This document shows positions 20,183 to 28,409 of a stretch of 64,000 bases of DNA, in pieces. Both the position numbers and the translations under genes were made by a program. The notes beneath the pieces are model-generated. The model saw only the letters and a list, made by a program, of their open reading frames with translations, did not search any database and was not told the origin of the DNA. The first letter of the stretch is position 1. Each line of letters begins with the position of its first letter. The stretch comes from Corynebacterium tuberculostearicum SK141 (GTDB lineage Bacteria; Actinomycetota; Actinomycetes; Mycobacteriales; Mycobacteriaceae). The stretch spans positions 1-64,000 of the forward strand of contig NZ_ACVP01000025.1 of assembly GCF_000175635.1 (NCBI RefSeq), read 5' to 3'.

Positions 20183-20225
20183 GGCCGCCGTGAGATTCGC
20201 TTCTCGCGGCGGCCTTGCCGTTTTT
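20183..20225 (+). terminator. Terminator of rplY
   Basis: A 13-bp stem (GGCCGCCG plus TGAGA against TCTCG plus CGGCGGCC, with a T-G pair) at 20183-20214 is followed by TTGCCGTTTTT. Confidence 0.88.
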
Positions 20226-20252
20226 CTCTCTGCCTATGAGACAATTGAGCGC

Positions 20253-20783
20253 GTGACTCCACTTCTCGTAGTAGGCCTTGGCAACCCCGGCCCCAAGTAC
20301 GCAGGCACTCGACACAATATCGGCTTCGATGTGGCAGATGAACTCGCAGGAGAGCTCATGAGCGGTTTTTCTGTACACAAAAAGACCAACACCGAAGTCG
20401 CCGAGGGCATGGCCGGCGGCCGCAAGATTATCTGCGCAAAGCCACGGTCCTTTATGAACCTCTCCGGCGGGCCGATCAAGGCTTTGGCCCAATACTTTCA
20501 TCTCTCCGCCGCCGACATCATTGTTGTCCACGATGAGCTAGAACTCGATTTCGGCACCATTAAGCTCCGCCAAGGCGGCGGCGACCATGGCCACAATGGG
20601 TTGCGTTCAACCACAAAGTCCCTGGGCACCAAAGACTATCAGCGCCTTTCGGTAGGAATCGGGCGCCCACCGGGGCGCATGGACCCTGCTTCGTTTGTGC
20701 TCAAGCCTTGGGCAAAGCAAGAAAAGGCAGAAATCCCCATCCTTTGCGCCGACGCGGTCGAGGAAATCTTGCGCGTAGGATAG
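20253..20783 (+). CDS. pth: Peptidyl-tRNA hydrolase, copy 1
   Basis: Protein of 176 residues from the GTG at 20253 (VTPLLVVGLGNPGPKYAGTRHNIG); upstream in-frame starts fall inside the rplY terminator. It releases peptides from peptidyl-tRNA that has dropped off ribosomes. The catalytic His in TRHNIGF, the FMNLSGGPIKAL loop, and HDELELDFGTIKLRQGGGDHGHNGLRS are intact. At 176 residues it is slightly shorter than the second copy at 29430. The FAH-family gene follows after 5 bases. Confidence 0.95.
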   Translation: MTPLLVVGLGNPGPKYAGTRHNIGFDVADELAGELMSGFSVHKKTNTEVAEGMAGGRKIICAKPRSFMNLSGGPIKALAQYFHLSAADIIVVHDELELDFGTIKLRQGGGDHGHNGLRSTTKSLGTKDYQRLSVGIGRPPGRMDPASFVLKPWAKQEKAEIPILCADAVEEILRVG

Positions 20784-20788
20784 TCGCC

Positions 20789-21649
20789 ATGAAATTGGCT
20801 ACCCTACGCACTGGCTTTGGAACTTCCGCTATCCGCATCGACGGCGATAACGTGGGAGTTGAGTTGGATTATGAGGACGTGGGCCAGCTGCTGCGCAGCG
20901 AAGATTGGCGCAAGGCCGCCCAGCTTTCCGGCGAGCCCGTGGTCTTTGACCACGCTGATTTGGAAGCCGTCGTACCAACTCCCGGCAAGGTCATCTGCGT
21001 GGGGCTCAATTACGCCAAGCATATTCGCGAGATGGGACGCGAATTCCCCGAACATCCCACCTTGTTCATCAAGTTCGCCGACGCCCTCACCGGCCCCTAT
21101 GATGATGTCTTCATTCCCGAATATGGCACACAGAAGCTGGATTATGAAGGTGAGTTGGCGGTCATCATCGGCGAGCGTGCCCACCGTGTCAGCCGCGACG
21201 AGGCGCTAAATTATGTGGCGGGCTACGCCATCATGAATGACTACACGCTGCGTGACTTCCAACGCCAGACTAGCCAGTTCCATGCCGGTAAATCCTTTTA
21301 TCGCACCGCCGGCTTCGGCCCTTGGCTTACCACCGCGGATGAGTGGTCACCGGGGTCCGGAGCTGTGCTCACCACTACCGTAGACGGTGAAGAGAGGCAG
21401 CACGATAATACCGATGACCTCATCTTTTCCGTAGCTGAGCTCATTGAGTTCTGCTCGCAGCTCTATCCACTCAATCCGGGCGACGTCATCGTTACCGGCA
21501 CGCCAGAAGGCGTGGGTTTTGCCCGCACCCCGCAGCAATTTATCGAGGATGGCCAAAACGTCACCATCGCCATCGAAGGCTTGGGGCATATTTCTAATAC
21601 CACCCGCTATGGAGAGCCCGGCTGCGGCCCCGGCTGTACTTGTTCCTAA
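20789..21649 (+). CDS. Fumarylacetoacetate hydrolase-family protein
   Basis: Protein of 286 residues from the ATG at 20789. The N-terminal 60 residues are variable; the FAH catalytic fold follows: GKVICVGLNYAKHIREMG, PTLFIKFADALTGPYDD, the metal-binding DYEGELAVIIGERAHRV with the conserved E.E pattern, VAGYAIMNDYTLRDFQ, and GDVIVTGTPEGVGFAR. Members are fumarylpyruvate or 2-hydroxyhepta-2,4-diene-1,7-dioate isomerase-like hydrolases or oxaloacetate decarboxylases. The C-terminus GEPGCGPGCTCS is cysteine-rich and unusual. It is probably co-transcribed with pth. Confidence 0.88.
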   Translation: MKLATLRTGFGTSAIRIDGDNVGVELDYEDVGQLLRSEDWRKAAQLSGEPVVFDHADLEAVVPTPGKVICVGLNYAKHIREMGREFPEHPTLFIKFADALTGPYDDVFIPEYGTQKLDYEGELAVIIGERAHRVSRDEALNYVAGYAIMNDYTLRDFQRQTSQFHAGKSFYRTAGFGPWLTTADEWSPGSGAVLTTTVDGEERQHDNTDDLIFSVAELIEFCSQLYPLNPGDVIVTGTPEGVGFARTPQQFIEDGQNVTIAIEGLGHISNTTRYGEPGCGPGCTCS

Positions 21650-21725
21650 GCTGTGCCCAGGTTCTCACTCCAAAGTGGGCGGTCCCGTTTTCATCCCAGC
21701 CGCTTGCGCCGGTTAAGCTGGATTA

Positions 21726-22613
21726 ATGAGCACAAAAAGCAGTAAAGCCCCTAAGAAACTCAACAAGAAGGCCTACGAGAAGGAGCTCGAGCGCCTCCAA
21801 GCAGAGCTCGTGGACATGCAGCAGTGGGTCGTTGAAACCGGCGCCCGCGTAGTCATCATCATGGAGGGCCGCGACGCCGCCGGCAAAGGCTCCGCGATTA
21901 AGCGCATCACCCAGTACCTCAATCCGCGTACCTGCCGCATCGAGGCGCTGCCCGCACCGAACTCGCGCGAACAGGGCCAGTGGTACTTCCAGCGCTACGT
22001 GGAAAAGCTGCCCACCAAGGGCGAAATCGTCATCTTTGACCGCTCCTGGTACAACCGTGCCGGTGTCGAGCGCGTCATGGGCTTTTGCACCGACCAGGAG
22101 TATGTCCGTTTCCTCCACCAAGCACCCACCTTTGAGCAGATGTTGGTCGAAGACGGCATCATGCTGCGCAAGTACTGGTTCTCCGTCTCCGATGAGGAGC
22201 AGATCAAGCGCTTTGAATCCCGCCGCAACGACCCGCTGCGCCGTTGGAAGCTCTCCCCTATGGATCTACAGTCCATTACCCGCTGGGAGGACTACTCCCG
22301 TGCCAAGGATGCGATGTTCATCCATACCGATACCCCAACGGCGCCGTGGTACACCGTGGAATCAGAAGACAAGAAGCGCTCGCGCATTAACGTCATTTCG
22401 CACCTTTTGAGCACCATTCCATACGAGAAGCTCGAGCGCGAGATGCCGGAGATTCCGCCGCGCCCAGATTCCGATGGCGAAACCTATGAACGCCCTGCCC
22501 GCGAAGAGTTCCGGTACGTGCCGGACGTCGCTGCCAAGCTAGAGCGCAAGTCCGAGCAGAAGACAGCGAAGAAGACCTCCAAGAAGGGCAAGAAGAAGGA
22601 TAAGAAGAAGTAG
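21726..22613 (+). CDS. ppk2: Polyphosphate kinase 2
   Basis: Protein of 295 residues of the PPK2 family, P-loop kinases that transfer phosphate between polyphosphate and nucleotides. Walker A is MEGRDAAGKGSAIKR (about residues 46-60), Walker B is IFDRSWYNRAGVERVMGF, and the lid region has RRNDPLRRWKLSPMD. The first 20 residues and the last 30 (KTAKKTSKKGKKKDKKK) are strongly basic, which may help bind polyphosphate. It begins about 75 bases after the FAH gene. Confidence 0.93.
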   Translation: MSTKSSKAPKKLNKKAYEKELERLQAELVDMQQWVVETGARVVIIMEGRDAAGKGSAIKRITQYLNPRTCRIEALPAPNSREQGQWYFQRYVEKLPTKGEIVIFDRSWYNRAGVERVMGFCTDQEYVRFLHQAPTFEQMLVEDGIMLRKYWFSVSDEEQIKRFESRRNDPLRRWKLSPMDLQSITRWEDYSRAKDAMFIHTDTPTAPWYTVESEDKKRSRINVISHLLSTIPYEKLEREMPEIPPRPDSDGETYERPAREEFRYVPDVAAKLERKSEQKTAKKTSKKGKKKDKKK

Positions 22614-22642
22614 CAGCAAGGGCTGTATTACTATCTTCTTTT

Positions 22643-23803
22643 ATGAGCACTGACACCGCCGCGCGAGCGCGCTTAGGGGATAAAATCCTCACCGCGGTGG
22701 CGGTGCTCATTGCGCTGTTTTATGTGATTTCTGCCGCGAAGAATCCCAGCATAATTGAGATTATTCAGGCAGGTCTATCGTTGCTATTCCTGCCATTTAT
22801 GTGGATCTGGCGGAGCCGTCCCGTGCTCAGCGCCACGGGCTTCATTGTGCTGCTCGCGGCATGGGCCATGGCTTGGATGAGCCAGCTGCCCACCAATCTA
22901 GGGCTTACCCCTTGGGCCCTGACTGCACCCATGGCGGTGTATGCGACCTCCCGCTACGTGGGGCGCCGCATTATTCCCCGCACGGTGCTGGCGCTGACGA
23001 TTCTGGGCTCCTTCATCTCGCCCGTCATGTGGCGCATTGATCCGGAGTCTTTCCTGCTGCACTACCAGCTAGACCGCCGCTTCCTGGCCATGCTGGTGGT
23101 GCACTGGGCAGTTTTGGGCAGCACCTACTTCATCGCCGCACGCTACTTCGACCTGGCGCGCCAGCAGGAGCGGCTGGCCCAGGAGCGTTTCCACCAAGCC
23201 CAAGAAGAAGAACGCCTGCTCATTGCTAGGGAATTGCACGATGTACTCGCTCATTCCCTAACTTTGATCAAGGTTCAGGCGAATGCCGGGATCATCGCCG
23301 GGCGTGTAAATAGTGAGGCTGCCCAGGAAGCTCTGGCCGCTATTCGTGATGGCGCGGATTCTGCATTGGAAGAGGTTCGCGGCATCGTCACGGCACTGCG
23401 AAGCACCGGTCCTTCCGCGCTCAAGCCGACAGAGCAGCTTGAGCACATCGAGGGCATTATCGATGGGTTCCGCGCGGCGGGCTTAAAGACTGCAGCGGAC
23501 TTACCGGCGACCTACGAAGCGCCTGCACTTACGCAATTGGCCTTGGTACGTATCATTTCTGAAGGCCTGACCAATGCTATGCGCCACCAAGGCCCCGGCA
23601 CGCAGGTAGAGGTAGAGCTCGCGCTTGCCGACGCCGCCCGGATCACCCTAACCTCTACCAATCCCTCCCCGTCTCCCAGCGAAGTTACTGGCAGCGGAGT
23701 TGGCCTCATCGGCGTCGAAGAGCGCGCCCACGCGCTGGGTGGAAGACTAGAGTGCTCGGGTGATGCAACAAAGTTCATCCTGCGCGCCGAACTACCCTTG
23801 TAG
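22643..23803 (+). CDS. Sensor histidine kinase, HisKA_3 type
   Basis: Protein of 386 residues. The N-terminal half has about five membrane segments (residues 15-165) with very short loops, so it probably senses within the membrane. A coiled-coil linker (residues 170-190) leads to the HisKA_3 box ARELHDVLAHSL, with phospho-acceptor His199. The ATPase domain shows RIISEGLTNAMRHQ (N box) and GSGVGLIGVEERAHALGG (G box). It is the kinase partner of the response regulator 10 bases downstream and probably governs the ABC exporter that follows. Confidence 0.9.
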   Translation: MSTDTAARARLGDKILTAVAVLIALFYVISAAKNPSIIEIIQAGLSLLFLPFMWIWRSRPVLSATGFIVLLAAWAMAWMSQLPTNLGLTPWALTAPMAVYATSRYVGRRIIPRTVLALTILGSFISPVMWRIDPESFLLHYQLDRRFLAMLVVHWAVLGSTYFIAARYFDLARQQERLAQERFHQAQEEERLLIARELHDVLAHSLTLIKVQANAGIIAGRVNSEAAQEALAAIRDGADSALEEVRGIVTALRSTGPSALKPTEQLEHIEGIIDGFRAAGLKTAADLPATYEAPALTQLALVRIISEGLTNAMRHQGPGTQVEVELALADAARITLTSTNPSPSPSEVTGSGVGLIGVEERAHALGGRLECSGDATKFILRAELPL

Positions 23804-23813
23804 AAGGAAAGCC

Positions 23814-24473
23814 GTGCCTAAGATTCGTGTCCTACTCGCCGATGACCAAGCGATGCTAGTTGCCGCATTGTCTACCATCCTTAACGCTCAGGATGATATT
23901 GAGGTCGTGGCCACCGCCAATACCGGCTCCGAAGCCGTCACCGCAGCGTTGAGCCACCGCACTGACGTAGCCATCCTGGATATCCGAATGCCCGGCATGG
24001 ACGGCATCGCTGCGGCCCAAGCAATCCTTTCCCGCGTCCCCGAATGCCGAATCATCATGCTCACCACGTTTAATGAAGAAGAATTGGTGGCTCAATCTAT
24101 CGCCGCTGGCGCGCATGGGTTCCTCCTCAAAGATGCGGATCCGGAGGTGTTAGCGGGGGCAGTCCGGGACGTCGCCAAGGGCGAATCGGTGCTGGCCTCT
24201 CAGGTCACCGGACCAGTTTTGGAGGCCTATCGCACCGCCCTTACCCGCGGCCAGTTGAGCGCGCAGGAGCGCCAAGGGCTTAGCCTGGTAACCCGGCGCG
24301 AGATGGAAGTTCTTTCGCTCATCGCACGCGGTGCTACAAATTCCGAGATCGCCGCCGAGATGGTCATTGCGGAAACGACGGTAAAGACGCACGTCTCTTC
24401 GCTCATGTCTAAGCTTGCGGCGCGCGACCGCGTGGCGCTGGTGCTGTTCGCCCAGCGCGCCGGAATTGCCTAG
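23814..24473 (+). CDS. NarL/LuxR-family response regulator
   Basis: Protein of 219 residues from the GTG at 23814, with GAAGGAAA as ribosome site. The receiver domain has acidic pair D10-D11, phospho-acceptor Asp56 in ILDIRMPGMDG, and the Lys in FLLKDAD. The C-terminal LuxR helix-turn-helix reads LVTRREMEVLSLIARGATNSEIAAEMVIAETTVKTHVSSLMSKL. Its stop codon touches a 22-bp perfect palindrome. Confidence 0.93.
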   Translation: MPKIRVLLADDQAMLVAALSTILNAQDDIEVVATANTGSEAVTAALSHRTDVAILDIRMPGMDGIAAAQAILSRVPECRIIMLTTFNEEELVAQSIAAGAHGFLLKDADPEVLAGAVRDVAKGESVLASQVTGPVLEAYRTALTRGQLSAQERQGLSLVTRREMEVLSLIARGATNSEIAAEMVIAETTVKTHVSSLMSKLAARDRVALVLFAQRAGIA

Positions 24474-24494
24474 TCTCCTACTGCAGTAGGAGAC
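24473..24494. promoter_or_regulatory. Perfect 22-bp palindrome at the response-regulator stop codon
   Basis: GTCTCCTACTG is followed at once by its exact reverse complement. No T-run follows, so it is not a standard terminator. It may be an operator for the LuxR-type regulator encoded just upstream, or the first hairpin of the structured leader at 24499-24559. GTCTC here can also pair with GAGAC at 24547-24551. Confidence 0.6.
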
Positions 24495-24498
24495 ATTC

Positions 24499-24559
24499 AC
24501 TGCGAAGTCCGTCTTGTAGGCGGAAGATTCTCGCGCCCCGGCACGCGAGACTTCACAGT
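24499..24559 (+). promoter_or_regulatory. Predicted three-way-junction RNA leader of the ABC exporter
   Basis: P1 pairs ACTGCGAAGT (24499-24508) with ACTTCACAGT (24550-24559), 9 of 10 matched. P2 is CCGTC (24509-24513) with GGCGG (24519-24523), and P3 is CTCGCG (24530-24535) with CGCGAG (24544-24549). The only unpaired junction segment is AAGATT (24524-24529). P1 ends on the base before the ATG of the ABC ATPase, and no normal Shine-Dalgarno site is visible. A cis-regulatory RNA is inferred from hand folding only. Confidence 0.45.
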
Positions 24560-25273
24560 ATGAACTATGACATCTCTTTTGAGCACGTCTCGAAGTCTTT
24601 TGGCCCCCACACAGTCTTGCGGGACGTAGATTTTCGCATCACCCCTGGTCGCGTCCATGCTCTTTTAGGGCGAAACGGTGCCGGCAAATCTACGCTCTTT
24701 TCCATCTTTCTAGGCCTGCTGACCGCCGATTCCGGGACTATTCGCGTGGCTGGTGCGCCCTGGTCACGCGAGGTTCTCGACCACGTGGGGGCTTCCGTTA
24801 ACGGTCCAGCTTTTTATGGGCACCTTTCTGCAGCAGCCAACCTTCGCGTCCATACGCGATTGCTTGGTCTACCAGAATCCGAGATAGAGCGAGTGCTTGC
24901 CATCGTCGGTCTCAATGGAGCTGGGTCGAAGAAGGCTAAGTCATTTTCTACTGGCATGAAGGCACGCCTCGCCCTAGCCCAAGCACTGCTTGGCGATCCC
25001 GAAATCCTCGTTCTCGATGAACCACAAAATGGCCTTGATCCGCAGGGCATCGTAGAGCTTCGTGAGCTCCTGCAGAAGCTGGCTGGCGCCGGTCATACCG
25101 TCATCGTCAGCTCCCATCAGCTCGGTGAGGTTGTCCACTTAGCCCAAGACATCACCATCCTTGCCGAGGGCACCATTCGCTATTCTGGTTCTCTTAAGAA
25201 TTTGGCTCCCAGTGGCCAGCTAGAAGCCGAGTTTTTCCGCTTGACCTCCCCGGATGGTGAAGCTCATGTTTAA
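24560..25273 (+). CDS. ABC transporter ATP-binding protein, BcrA/lantibiotic-immunity type
   Basis: Protein of 237 residues with a full ABC core: Walker A GRNGAGKST (about residue 37), Q-loop region VGASVNGPAFYGHLSA, signature SFSTGMKARLALAQAL, Walker B EILVLDEPQNGLDPQGI, and the H-loop His in VSSHQLGEV. The NGLDPQGI form is characteristic of bacitracin/lantibiotic export ATPases (BcrA, LanF). The signature is STGMK rather than the canonical LSGGQ, as in that subgroup. It overlaps the permease by 8 bases and sits behind a kinase/regulator pair, a typical antimicrobial-peptide detoxification layout. Confidence 0.9.
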   Translation: MNYDISFEHVSKSFGPHTVLRDVDFRITPGRVHALLGRNGAGKSTLFSIFLGLLTADSGTIRVAGAPWSREVLDHVGASVNGPAFYGHLSAAANLRVHTRLLGLPESEIERVLAIVGLNGAGSKKAKSFSTGMKARLALAQALLGDPEILVLDEPQNGLDPQGIVELRELLQKLAGAGHTVIVSSHQLGEVVHLAQDITILAEGTIRYSGSLKNLAPSGQLEAEFFRLTSPDGEAHV

Positions 25274-26756
25274 GCGTTACCTTTCTGCCGAGGTCCTTCG
25301 CAGCCGCGGGAGCGCACTGCAATGGCTCCCTCTACTGGCCGTACCATTAGTGGTATTGACAGCGTTGTTTTCCGCGCTGGCTTCTCCCGCGCAGGACGCC
25401 ACCGGCGTTTTGGGATGGCAGTCCATGTTCATCACGGGCATGTATGCACCTCTCATCGCGCTCTTTGCCGCCATTCCCGAGCGCCGAGAAGTCCGTACTC
25501 GCGGCGGCGGTACGCTGTGGCGCCGGATCAATGCCCACTATGAACAGGCCTCGCGCTATCTTGCCGTCCTTTCTAGCTTGGCGATCTTTCATGTCCTCAA
25601 TTTCGGTCTTTCTTGGGCAATAGTGGCTCTTCAGGGCCGTGCCAACCATCAACTATTAGTGGTGGCTGGGCTCTATTCCTTCCTAGGGGCTATCGGGATC
25701 GCCGGACTCGCTGTAGGGTGTTCGCGCCGCTGCGGCCTCGTCGCCGCGTTGGCTGGAGGCATTGTCTGGCAAGAAATTGGAACTCTACCGAGCACTGTCG
25801 AGGGCAATGCGTGGTGGGCATTCCCGCCTGCATGGCCGATGAGATTAATGCTTCCTGCCCTGCGGATCCATCAAAACTCTGTTCCTCTCGATCCAGGTGA
25901 TCCGCTACTGCAAGAAGGTCCACTGCCTGCCGCACTGCTGTGCCTGGTTCTAGCGGCTGTAGGTACGTGCGCGGCAATCTTTACTCCTCGCCGCATACGC
26001 CCTCTTAGGTTGCGTCTGCGCCAGGGCGGTACCGCTGAAGATGCGGCCGCAATCACCACTGGTGGGGTGTGGACCCCAACTGCTACACCGAGAGCTGCCG
26101 CTCGCTCCAAGCTACCTGGCGCGCTGATCGGGCTGCACCGTGCGGCATCGAGCCCCTTGCTCATTGGGTGTCTAGTACTGAGCATCGTGGCTTTAGCCGT
26201 CATTGCCCTCACCTACCCTGCCGATTATGTCCACGGCTTCTTCGTCTTTGCGCTACTGCCTGTGGGCGCGGGAGTCCTCCCTTGCATAGTGTGGCCACTG
26301 CTAGAGGCGGCGTGGCCGCTGAGCTACAGCGAATCACGACATAGCCCAAACGCCCTTCTCATCTGGATCTTTGGGGCAATAGTATTCGTGTGCACGGCTG
26401 CTTCGCTCGCTTCAATCTGCGCCGGTACTTCTGCTCCTGCTGTATTGGGACGACTGCCGCTGGCCGTAGGTGTAGGTTTCAGTATTGCGGTGATTTCCCT
26501 GTGCATCGTGGTGCGCTTCGGGATTATTAGTGCACTCGCCCTCACCATCATGGGCACCATTGTTTCCGTAACTCTCGGCGGTGATGTCCTCGCCAAGACT
26601 TACCTGTGGCTAGTTGCCTTTTCGGCGTGGCCAATAAATGCCGATACTCCTGCACGCTACGCTGTCGCAGCGTTCTTAACACTGCTCATCGCCGCCGTTG
26701 GTTCGTGGATGGCGAAACGACTGCTGCAGACAAAGGCACTGCAGCCAACGGATTAA
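25266..26756 (+). CDS. ABC-2-type permease, apparently duplicated in one chain
   Basis: Protein of 496 residues from the ATG at 25266; in-frame ATG 25254 and GTG 25257 are alternatives. The first half (about residues 1-240) is a six-segment lantibiotic-type permease with a large WPLLAVPLVVLTALFSAL opening segment. After a basic linker (RRIRPLRLRLRQGG...) a second half beginning PGALIGLHRAASSPLLIGCLVLS has about six further segments. LanE/G or BcrB permeases are usually about 240 residues and act in pairs, so this looks like a fused pair. It ends the kinase-regulator-exporter cluster. Confidence 0.8.
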   Translation: MFKRYLSAEVLRSRGSALQWLPLLAVPLVVLTALFSALASPAQDATGVLGWQSMFITGMYAPLIALFAAIPERREVRTRGGGTLWRRINAHYEQASRYLAVLSSLAIFHVLNFGLSWAIVALQGRANHQLLVVAGLYSFLGAIGIAGLAVGCSRRCGLVAALAGGIVWQEIGTLPSTVEGNAWWAFPPAWPMRLMLPALRIHQNSVPLDPGDPLLQEGPLPAALLCLVLAAVGTCAAIFTPRRIRPLRLRLRQGGTAEDAAAITTGGVWTPTATPRAAARSKLPGALIGLHRAASSPLLIGCLVLSIVALAVIALTYPADYVHGFFVFALLPVGAGVLPCIVWPLLEAAWPLSYSESRHSPNALLIWIFGAIVFVCTAASLASICAGTSAPAVLGRLPLAVGVGFSIAVISLCIVVRFGIISALALTIMGTIVSVTLGGDVLAKTYLWLVAFSAWPINADTPARYAVAAFLTLLIAAVGSWMAKRLLQTKALQPTD

Positions 26757-26849
26757 CCACATCAAGCGGCCACGTTTCAACTCCATTGGCGTGCTTCCAG
26801 GCCGATAGCGTGGCTGCTTTCGGGGTGGGGTGATTGGAGCAGGGAAAAC

Positions 26850-26875
26850 GGCAAAAGCCCGCGGAAACCGCGGGC
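26850..26875 (-). terminator. Terminator of gap
   Basis: Perfect 8-bp stem GCCCGCGG/CCGCGGGC (26857-26875) with a 3-base loop, followed on the minus strand by TTTTGCCGTTTT. It lies 15 bases past the gap stop codon. Confidence 0.9.
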
Positions 26876-26890
26876 CAGAGCTTTATGAGC

Positions 26891-28354
26891 TTAAAGCTCA
26901 GACGGAGATACGCGCTTCGGCAGAACAACCGGGCGGGTGTGCGCCAGCTCTTCTACGATGCGTACTACCTGGTTGGAGTAGCCATACTCGTTGTCGTACC
27001 ACACGTAGAGCACCAGGTGCTTGCCGGAGGCGATGGTAGCAACGCCGTCGACGATGCCGGCGTGGGTATTGCCGATGAAGTCAGAGGAAACGACCTCTGG
27101 AGAGGCAATGTAGGAAATCTGCTGGCGCAGGTCGGAGTGCAGGGAAACGTTGCGGAGGAAGTCGTTGACCTCATCGCGCTCTACTTCCTTGGACAGCTCG
27201 AGGTTGAGCACGGCCATGGACACGTCCGGGGTAGGAACGCGGATGGCATTGCCGGTGAGCTTGCCCTCAAATTCCGGTAGAGCCTTGGCCACAGCCTTGG
27301 CTGCGCCGGTAGCGGTAAGCACCATGTTCAGGCCTGCGGCGCGGCCGCGGCGATCGCCCTTGTGGTAGTTATCGATGAGGTTCTGGTCATTGGTGAACGA
27401 GTGCGCGGTCTCCACGTGACCGTGGGTTACACCGTAGCGGTCATTGATGACCTTAAGAACCGGGGTAATGCCGTTGGTGGTGCAGGATGCAGCGGAGAGG
27501 ATCTGATCCTCATCGCTGATGTTGTCGTTATTGATGCCGTAGACGATGTTCTTGATATCGCCCTTGCCCGGTGCGGTCAGCAGCACGCGGGAGATGCCCT
27601 TGGCCTTGAGGTGCTGAGACAGGCCCTCGCGGTCGCGCCATGCGCCGGTGTTGTCCACCAAGATGGCGTTGTTGATGCCATAAGAGGTGTAGTCGATCTC
27701 GGCGGGATCGTTGGCGTAGATCATCTGGATCTTGGTGCCGTTAGCCCAGATGACCTCGTTTTCCTCATCTACAGAGATGGTGCCGTTGAAAGCACCGTGA
27801 ACGGAATCGCGGCGCAGCAAGGAAGCGCGCTTGAGGATGTCACCGTCGCCCTTCTTGCGCAGGACGATGCCGCGCAGGCGAACGCCACCATAAGCTGCCT
27901 CGCGGGCGACGAGGAGGCGAGCAAGAAGGCGGCCGATGCGGCCGAAGCCGTAGAGGACGACGTCAGTGGTCTCTAGGTCAACGCCAGCACCGACGATCTG
28001 GCACAGCTCGCCTTCCAAGTACATGCGGAGGTTTTCCTCGTTGGATTCCTCCCACCCGAGGACCAAGCGGCCGAGGTCGACGCTTGCCGCGCCCAGGTTC
28101 ATGTCTGCCAATTCCACCAGGATAGGCAGGGTCTCCGCCGTGGACAGGTGGCGCTGCGCGATGCGGCGGCCGTAGCGGTGAGACTTGATGATGTCGATAT
28201 CGGTCTGCCCCACCAGTGGGCGGCCGAAGATGGTGGTGACAACGTTATTGTTGCGGTGCAGCTGGTGGATGAGCGGAATCATCTGCTGCGCCAGCTCGAG
28301 GCGCTCGTTCCAATCATCATGGCCAACATGTGCGTTCGCAGTCACGTAATTCAT
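26891..28354 (-). CDS. gapB: Glyceraldehyde-3-phosphate dehydrogenase, long GapB-type
   Basis: Protein of 487 residues, about 150 longer than a standard GAPDH. The extra N-terminal 130 residues (ahead of VVLYGFGRIGRLLARLLVAREA, the Rossmann motif) are typical of the corynebacterial GapB form. The catalytic cysteine lies in ILSAASCTTNGITPVLK, and HSFTNDQNLIDNYHKGDRRGRAAGLNMV and WYDNEYGYSNQVVRI are intact. C. glutamicum GapB is reported to serve gluconeogenesis. The place near prs/rplY/pth fits that gene as I recall it. It is monocistronic with a strong terminator. Confidence 0.92.
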   Translation of the reverse strand: MNYVTANAHVGHDDWNERLELAQQMIPLIHQLHRNNNVVTTIFGRPLVGQTDIDIIKSHRYGRRIAQRHLSTAETLPILVELADMNLGAASVDLGRLVLGWEESNEENLRMYLEGELCQIVGAGVDLETTDVVLYGFGRIGRLLARLLVAREAAYGGVRLRGIVLRKKGDGDILKRASLLRRDSVHGAFNGTISVDEENEVIWANGTKIQMIYANDPAEIDYTSYGINNAILVDNTGAWRDREGLSQHLKAKGISRVLLTAPGKGDIKNIVYGINNDNISDEDQILSAASCTTNGITPVLKVINDRYGVTHGHVETAHSFTNDQNLIDNYHKGDRRGRAAGLNMVLTATGAAKAVAKALPEFEGKLTGNAIRVPTPDVSMAVLNLELSKEVERDEVNDFLRNVSLHSDLRQQISYIASPEVVSSDFIGNTHAGIVDGVATIASGKHLVLYVWYDNEYGYSNQVVRIVEELAHTRPVVLPKRVSPSEL

Positions 28355-28409
28355 TCCTTTTCTGTCACGGGGGTGGCATTAAATCTTCAAACATAAATAT
28401 TAGCGCCTA

